DNA of 64,000 nucleotides from Flectonema sp. DT1601 (taxonomy: Eukaryota > Euglenozoa > Diplonemea > Diplonemida > Diplonemidae), in NCBI GenBank assembly GCA_964019425.1, contig OZ025781.1, positions 558,001-622,000 on the forward strand, written 5' to 3'. Made by a program: the position numbers and the translations under genes. Shown piece by piece: positions 58,161 through 64,000 of the stretch. The notes under the pieces were generated by a model. It had not been told where the DNA came from. It worked only from the letters and a program-made list of their open reading frames with translations, and ran no database searches. Numbering within the stretch: position 1 is the stretch's first letter; every line of letters begins with the position of its first letter.

Positions 58161-58967
58161 ATTTTTTTTTTTTATTATTTTTTTTTTTTTTAGCACTGTC
58201 GGAGTTGTATAGCATTGTCACTTGAACTGGATTTTCAGTAAAAGCGACTCACTTGATTACATAATATGATTGTCTAAATGAATTTTTTTTTCATTGCGAG
58301 TTAAATTATCCCTTGCATTTTTTTATTGTAGGAACGCATTGCACTGGGATCCGTGACACAGATGGTAAATGTCATGCAGTGATTTTTATCGGTATTCCTT
58401 TTTTTTTTTTTTTTTTTTTTGGATTGTCTTATCCGACAAAACATATTACCATATACTCCAGCTATGTGAGTGATTTGAATGATATGAATTGATTGTGGTT
58501 TTTTTTTTTTTTTTTTTTTTTTTTGCTTTTGCTTTTCCGCGTTACACATCGCTACCAACATCAACGTTGTCTGCAATGCAGGCAATGTATTTGGTTACTA
58601 TTATCATTTTTTTTGAAGCCAATTTGGCTTCTTCACTGAAACTACCTTAAGTGTGGACGATATAAAGTTTCACTTCGTATTTCAGTTTAAATTTTTTTTT
58701 TTTTTAAAAAATTTTTTTTTAAATAAAAAAATTCCCAGGAAGAAAACTCAATGCTATAATTCTTTTGCTTTTCTTTCATCAGTTTTGCAGTGTTGTAAAC
58801 TACGCGGCATTTTCAAGCGATTCCTATTTTCTAAAAGTGTTTACTTACGTTGTTGTTGCCTCTGTAGCAAAATGTGCAATAAAATAGACTTACTCACTAT
58901 CTTTTGGTTTGGGGAATGGTCTGAAGAATAAGTTTTTTTAATTTTAGCCCCCCCGAAACCAACCATT

Positions 58968-59042
58968 ATTTGTTTGTTGTTTGTTGTCTTACGAAATTTT
59001 TTGCATTTGATTTTCTTTTTGATTGACTGATAATTATAAATA
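58968..59042 (+). repeat. Segment shared with repeat family 2
   Basis: TTATTTGTTTGTTG, GTCTTACGAA, TTTGCATTTGATT and GACTGATAATTATAAATAAT resemble 35463-35550. Confidence 0.5.
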
Positions 59043-60599
59043 ATATCTTTTGGCTTCTGAGAAGCTCATCAAAGCACAATTTTGTGCTGGTTCTCCTTAC
59101 GTTGCGGAGGGTTGTAGTTTCGCGGTTTTGTTGTTTTTTTCTTTAAATAGGCTTCCTTCTGACTTGGACCCGTGAAGAAAACTTAGAAATTCACCATCTC
59201 GCAATTTTTATCATTTCACCTTTTTTTTTCCTTTTTTTTTTCTATTTAGTATACAAGTAGAACTTACGTAGAGGCTTTGTTTGTCTCATCTTGTTGGATG
59301 TTTATCTTGTACTTGCGCTCTCATTTCCTATCTGGTGGCTGCTTTTGCGGTGAGAGTTTCATGGCGGGGTTTCAGACCTCGATAATGCAGAGCTTTGCTG
59401 CTGTTTAATTAGTCTTCCGCTTCTTCCTATGAAGGACATCTATTTTTTTTCTTCTTTATTTAATTTATAATTTTTTTTTAATTTTTTTTTAAAATCTTTA
59501 AATGATGATCACTGTAGTTCAACAGCAGATTTAAAAAAAAAAAAAAAAGGACTTAAAAAATTAAAAGACATGCCAAGTTTACTGAAATTTCTTCATACAA
59601 AGAAATATTTGCTTTGTGTTTGTGGCTTTGTTGTTTCCGTCCACACAAAAAATATTTTGTACAGGTTGACTATGGATTTTTCCGTGCGTTAAATCTTTAA
59701 GCTTAGGTATCTTGAATTCTCTTTTTTCCCCCTCCCTCCCTCCCTTCTTCTTTTTTTTTTTTTTTTTGTTTAATTGACGTGTGCTACTACTACTACCTAC
59801 ATTATGATGAAATATCACAAAGAAGGATGTAGACAGTCGCACTAGATCTCAATACCAAAAAAACAAAAATATCTATCTTTTAGAGAACAAGCTCTCCATG
59901 GTAAACTATTATAAAGAGGAAAAGAAATATTCGGCCAAAGTGGAAGCATTGAAGTTACGAATCTCTTGATTTAGTATGCCCTGTGCCGAAACTAATAAGA
60001 AAATCTACTTGGATTAGGTTCAAGTCTACTACCGTAGTATTGAGTTCTCTCTGAGCTCTACTTAATAACTGATACTCGGTAGTCTGCTGGACTTACTGTC
60101 TATCTAATTCTAATTACATTCGTTAGAACGATAGCAACTTCAATATAGAATGAAGTCCCTTAGAACTTACTGATGAAGGACTAAAAAGGGACGAGTAGTA
60201 TAAGATCAAGGCTACCCTTTTGATGTTAGGAAACTGCAGAAATGAATACTTTTATTTTACTAATCTCTACTTTTTCTTATTCTCACTTTTCTGTTCTAAA
60301 ATTAATGATACTATCTAATTCTTATTACATTCGTTTTTTTTTTTTTTTTTTTTAAATTTTCCATGAACTCATACATATACTAATTATTGTTCCATAGTGC
60401 AAAGTGGAACAGCAGAAAAAAACAACGTGTGCGTGTGTGTCGTGTGTTTTTTTTTCTTGTTCTTTTTTTTTTTTTCTCCCTTAAATTATTCTTTTATTTG
60501 TATCTTTTAATGTAGTGCATTATTTTTATTAAAAAAAAAATTATTATATATTCGAACTAACATTTTGTGTGACTGCCGTGTAAATTTAAATAGAAGGAA

Positions 60600-60735
60600 G
60601 GTCTTGATAAGTGATATATCTCGAAACCTAATAGTTGTTTCAAAAAGTACTAAGTTAAGCATCACCGTAGTCACCGTATCTTTAACAAATAAACGATATT
60701 TAGTCGGTGTGTTAAAATGATACAACAATATGTTA
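60600..60735 (+). repeat. Dispersed repeat family 3, copy A
   Basis: CTCGAAACCTAATAGTTG, AAGTACTAAGTTAAGCATCA, CCGTAGTCACCGTATCTTTA and AAATGATACAACA match copy B about 1 kb downstream. Confidence 0.7.
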
Positions 60736-61495
60736 GTTTTTTTTTTTTTACAAAAAAGAAAGCAAACAACCAATCCACTTTGTGACTTGTCACTGTTTTA
60801 TATAAATATCACAATATAATTTATATATTTATATTATGTACTTTGGCTTTCATCGGAATTCCGGTGAGCTTTGGTATCGCCACCCGGAAAAAAAACTTGT
60901 CAGAATATTGTGTGCCGCCGCTACTAAAGTATTACCCTACTTGAGGTAGGTCACTCCACTGTGACGTACTTAACGTTGCTGTGTGTTTTTTTGTGTTCCC
61001 CTTTATTATCCACAACTTACTGTTTCATGTGTGGTTTGTAATATTCCAGGTTGCCGTTGGCCCAGGAAAAATTACATACCACTCATGCATATGTTTCTTT
61101 TATGTTACTAAACTAAACTAAACTAAACTATGTGCCGAAGCTCTTTCTGTCGGTTATCGTTCTTTCTTATTACTCTCTGCCATATTTTTCTTTGCCCTTC
61201 ATTTCAGATATTTTTTTTAAATGTTTTTTTTTCTTTTTTTTTTAAATAATAATCCGTCATTTCCCCAACTATCCTCTCAGGTTATACCGGGGATCGGGTT
61301 ATATATTTTTGCCCATTCATATCAGTTTAAAAACCTGTTATGTAATATTGATCATTTCAGCCTCCCCTCAGGTCTTCTTCGTCCTGTCAGTACGCAATGT
61401 GTTGGTCTTCCTTATCTATTTACATCTACTTGTTAATCCCCCCTCAGTGATCCACTAGTAGTGCATTATGAAGTAGTAATAATGATATAAACTAA

Positions 61496-61520
61496 CACTC
61501 CAGTCATGCAAACTGGAGTG
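61496..61520. other. Perfect 9-bp hairpin
   Basis: CACTCCAGT (61496-61504) pairs perfectly with ACTGGAGTG (61512-61520) across a 7-base loop. It lies about 250 bases upstream of the transporter start, in the spacer. Confidence 0.6.
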
Positions 61521-61597
61521 CTTCAGTCTTAATAATTGATTGACGTTACTTCTACACCATGACTGATGATGAGAGAATAGAGGTTAAAGAGGTATAT

Positions 61598-61725
61598 GGA
61601 TTACTCTCGAAACCTAAATAGTTACTTTAAAAGGCTAAGTTAAGCATCACCATAGTTCACTGTATCCTTAACAGATGTTAAACTATCGTTATGTTAATGC
61701 GATACAAAACAGTTGTATTTTACAA
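61598..61725 (+). repeat. Dispersed repeat family 3, copy B
   Basis: CTCGAAACCTAAATAGTTAC, GGCTAAGTTAAGCATCACCA and GTTATGTTAATGCGATACAA align with 60600-60735 and, at the 3' end, with 34100-34140. It ends about 40 bases before the transporter start codon, so it may form part of the 5' region of that gene. Confidence 0.7.
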
Positions 61726-61762
61726 ATTCAAACATTCAAACCCCCCTCAGACCATACATCAA

Positions 61763-64000
61763 ATGGTTAAGATTTTCGAGAAATTAGGAATTGAGTTATT
61801 TGATGAATCGATTCCTCATTTATGGCGACGAGCAGCTGTTGGTGTTCTCATAAGTTGGTTAGTCTTGGCTATACCAATGGCAGTCCTCGCACCTAAATTA
61901 ATAAATGCTACGTCAATGAACTTCGTTCCTCCGAGTGGAAGCAAATCAGAAAAAGCCTCAGCAGCGATGAATAACTATTTCCCATCAGTTCAAAGTAGTA
62001 CGCAGATTGCTTTGTTTATTCAGGCAAAGGGAGATGGAAAAGTATACCCTGACAACCAAATGATCGCGAACTACACTCAAGAAGTGATCCAATCAATAAT
62101 TACCTACAATGAGTCTCATCCTGGCAAATGGCCTACTGTTATTGAAGCACGAGTAGCATCGGCATACGACTTGTACGGATATCCTGATGGTGCGAAAATT
62201 ATGCTTCCGAAAATCGCTCCTCATATTGTATCAAAAGACTCAAGTAGCACTATAATACTTGTTATGTTTACAGACCCTACTGGTACTACAGGGTTGTCAA
62301 TGACTTCAGGTTTGTTTTTGCAAGATTATGCATCTGATTTTAGAAAGAATGTCGTTCATGATTTGCGAAACTCAACAAGTCATTTTACTGTTAGAGCGAC
62401 TGGAATCACCATGGTTGGTATTGATGGATTGAACGGAGCAATAAAAGATATTGAACACAGCGATGTCATTATTATGCCTATCGCTTTCTTAATCTTCACT
62501 TACTATGTTCGTTCATTACGACTTCTGGTTCTTCCTCTTGTTACTCTTGGGCTTTCAATTGGATTCGCATTCGCTGTGGTGTATCCGATAGCTGAATTTT
62601 CATCGATGGAATTTTTTACTGTTACACCAAATACGATGATGTCTTGTTGTCTTGCGTTGTGTTTGGATTATAATTTATTTATATTAATGAGGTTTAGAGA
62701 ATCGATGGACCTAAACTTCACTGTTAGACACACTATTAAAACTATCTTATCGTATACCTGTTTTCATACAATTATCATCAGTGGATCCTTAATTACATTA
62801 GCGTGGTTTGGAATGTTGTTAATACCGGCCCAACCAATTCAGTCTCAGGGACTGGGAGCAGGTCTCGCAGTGTTCTGCGTCGTGTTAGTTAATTGCACTA
62901 TCACTCCTGCGATATTGACTATTTTCCCATCGTTTTTTAGAAAGAAAACGACGTTCTTGACACCTCTTGTAGAAAAGATATCCGGTCTCTGGATGACAGC
63001 TAAGTTGAAGTGTGGTTGTGGTAAACGTAAATACATTCTTATTGAAGCTGATGATGAAGAATCAGATGTTGAAATCAACACACAGAAACATCAACCGAAA
63101 GACAGGGTCAGCTCAGACCTAACAGGAACTAAACATGATATGTTGTCAGCTGAAAAAATAGAAGCACAAAACAATGATTTGTGGTACAAAATAGCGAATT
63201 TCGTTGAAAGGTACAGCTGGGGAGTTATTATTGTTGTCATCGCTGTCGGATCTCCTTGTTACATTCAATTACCAAATGTTGATACGAACCTCGATTTTTT
63301 TGAATTTTCGCCGAGAAATGCTCCGTCGGTAACAGCATGGAGAGACATGTCTGAAGATTTCTCTGCAGGTGCGTTCCTTCCATATTTCGTACTGATCACG
63401 TCACCTGATCCGAAAGGTCTTAAATCAGAAGAAGGTTACAAAGTTCTTAATGAATTCGTTGAACTAGTTATTAACGATACTAACTTAGGTGGATATTCCA
63501 ACCCACGAACATACCTCGAAGGTGTGACTCAAATACCAGTCCAAACTGGATGCTATGACGGAAATATTTCTGACTGGAATGGTCAGATTACATGGGATTA
63601 CTTATATAATAACAAGACTGGATTGATATCAGGCAAATGGCACAACAGGGGGATTCAATTTGAATGTAAAATTCTTGTCGAGCAACTGATGTCTCACCAG
63701 TTTGCTCCTTCAACAGCAGATCCAAAAAGTAAATCAGAATCGACTTTTTTTTTGTTATACACACCTTATCAACCAACTGGAAAAAACAGTACCGATCTAA
63801 TGAAGCAAATGGAAACGGTAATGGATAAATTCGAGGCTTTAAACCCTGGAATGAAAATATTTTTATCTGGAGGCAATACCATCTGCAGGGATTATAACAA
63901 AGTGATCGTTGATAGCACTCCGATAATGCTCGGGTGTATAATTGGTTTCGTCGCATTGGTAATTTTAATCGCTTTTAAATCCATTTTTTTACCAATTAGA
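61763..64000 (+). CDS. MMPL/RND-family membrane transporter, 3' partial
   Basis: The frame is open from the ATG at 61763, 13 bases after CCCCCCTCAG, to the window edge (746 codons, no stop). The start MVKIFEKLGIELFD is followed by a first membrane helix (about 25-47), then a large extracytoplasmic loop with MNFVPPSGSKSEKASAAMNN (about 53), typical of MMPL proteins. A group of five or six helices follows (about 233-395), then a cytosolic stretch, another helix (about 485-505) and a second loop beginning TNLDFFEFSPRNAPS, mirroring the first. The last visible segment begins the second helix group. RND/MMPL proteins use ion gradients to export lipids or drugs. About 1000 residues are expected in total, so roughly a quarter is missing. 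Confidence 0.92.
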   Translation, partial: MVKIFEKLGIELFDESIPHLWRRAAVGVLISWLVLAIPMAVLAPKLINATSMNFVPPSGSKSEKASAAMNNYFPSVQSSTQIALFIQAKGDGKVYPDNQMIANYTQEVIQSIITYNESHPGKWPTVIEARVASAYDLYGYPDGAKIMLPKIAPHIVSKDSSSTIILVMFTDPTGTTGLSMTSGLFLQDYASDFRKNVVHDLRNSTSHFTVRATGITMVGIDGLNGAIKDIEHSDVIIMPIAFLIFTYYVRSLRLLVLPLVTLGLSIGFAFAVVYPIAEFSSMEFFTVTPNTMMSCCLALCLDYNLFILMRFRESMDLNFTVRHTIKTILSYTCFHTIIISGSLITLAWFGMLLIPAQPIQSQGLGAGLAVFCVVLVNCTITPAILTIFPSFFRKKTTFLTPLVEKISGLWMTAKLKCGCGKRKYILIEADDEESDVEINTQKHQPKDRVSSDLTGTKHDMLSAEKIEAQNNDLWYKIANFVERYSWGVIIVVIAVGSPCYIQLPNVDTNLDFFEFSPRNAPSVTAWRDMSEDFSAGAFLPYFVLITSPDPKGLKSEEGYKVLNEFVELVINDTNLGGYSNPRTYLEGVTQIPVQTGCYDGNISDWNGQITWDYLYNNKTGLISGKWHNRGIQFECKILVEQLMSHQFAPSTADPKSKSESTFFLLYTPYQPTGKNSTDLMKQMETVMDKFEALNPGMKIFLSGGNTICRDYNKVIVDSTPIMLGCIIGFVALVILIAFKSIFLPIR

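Larger units (their letters stand above)
57093..61762. other. 4.7-kb spacer with repeats and hairpins
   Basis: No coding frame is supported. It contains one diverged copy of family 1 (57436-57550), a segment shared with family 2 (58968-59042), two copies of family 3 (60600-60735 and 61598-61725), a 23-base direct repeat CTATCTAATTC(T)AATTACATTCG (60098 and 60312), a block of normal composition at 59880-60240, four ACTAA units at about 61109-61128, and perfect hairpins. AAACCCCCCTCAG (ending 61750) is the likely acceptor for the transporter gene. Confidence 0.55.

Noticed and set aside
57099-58931. Small frames rich in Phe and Lys in the spacers
   Set aside because: They are translations of T and A runs without domain or conserved start context.

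Overview
The window reads as nuclear DNA of a flagellated, unicellular eukaryote. Every convincing protein gene (17 host genes plus a LINE and an LRR remnant) lies on the + strand. Almost every start codon follows an AG acceptor within a few to a few tens of bases. A few short GT-AG introns interrupt otherwise open genes, and spacers are full of long A and T homopolymers. One-way gene order plus an acceptor before each ORF is what polycistronic transcription with spliced-leader trans-splicing gives, so Euglenozoa (a kinetoplastid, diplonemid or euglenid relative) is the best guess. A CFAP299 gene implies a flagellum. The species cannot be fixed from sequence alone, and no spliced-leader gene is seen here.

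Layout. 1-5.8 kb: a GC-rich LINE with ORF1, a single in-frame UGA, a 2A peptide and an endonuclease/reverse transcriptase ORF, abutting the broken 3' end of a BspA-like leucine-rich-repeat gene. 6.1-8.5 kb: spacer with several copies of a ~125-base dispersed repeat whose ends are inverted. 8.6-26.8 kb: TPR protein, PIG-N, an unrecognised basic protein, a DHHC-type palmitoyltransferase with a DHFC motif, a carnitine-acyltransferase-like protein, and a membrane protein with Cys-rich repeats outside and an RCC1 propeller inside. 28.6-42.8 kb: BOP1/ERB1, an EF-hand voltage-gated potassium channel, a PH-like plus five-UBA protein, a claudin/amastin-like tetraspan and a small three-exon MYND-finger protein. 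45.5-50.6 kb: HDDC2-like nucleotidase, CFAP299, signal peptidase subunit SPC3 and a protein kinase. 52-57 kb: a surface protein with about 210 PTAV-type tetrapeptides. 61.8 kb to the end: an MMPL/RND transporter, cut by the window edge.

The most striking content is non-coding. Three separate pieces of cytosolic large-subunit rRNA lie in spacers between protein genes, all on the + strand and in the 5'-to-3' order of a normal LSU rRNA: the GTPase-associated centre (27.8 kb), a piece around the domain II/III boundary (45.3 kb), and helix 69 through the P-loop (46.7 kb). At least two show paired base changes that keep helices intact, which argues for working RNA rather than decayed copies. The third piece sits inside a 1.24-kb element bounded by 57-bp terminal inverted repeats, which also carries Pol III-type box motifs followed by T runs on the minus strand. 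This suggests a nuclear LSU rRNA that is fragmented and dispersed through polycistronic protein-gene arrays, with at least one piece in a possibly mobile cassette. The rest of the LSU, the SSU and 5S rRNA were not recognised here.

All similarity statements come from memory of these families; no search was run.
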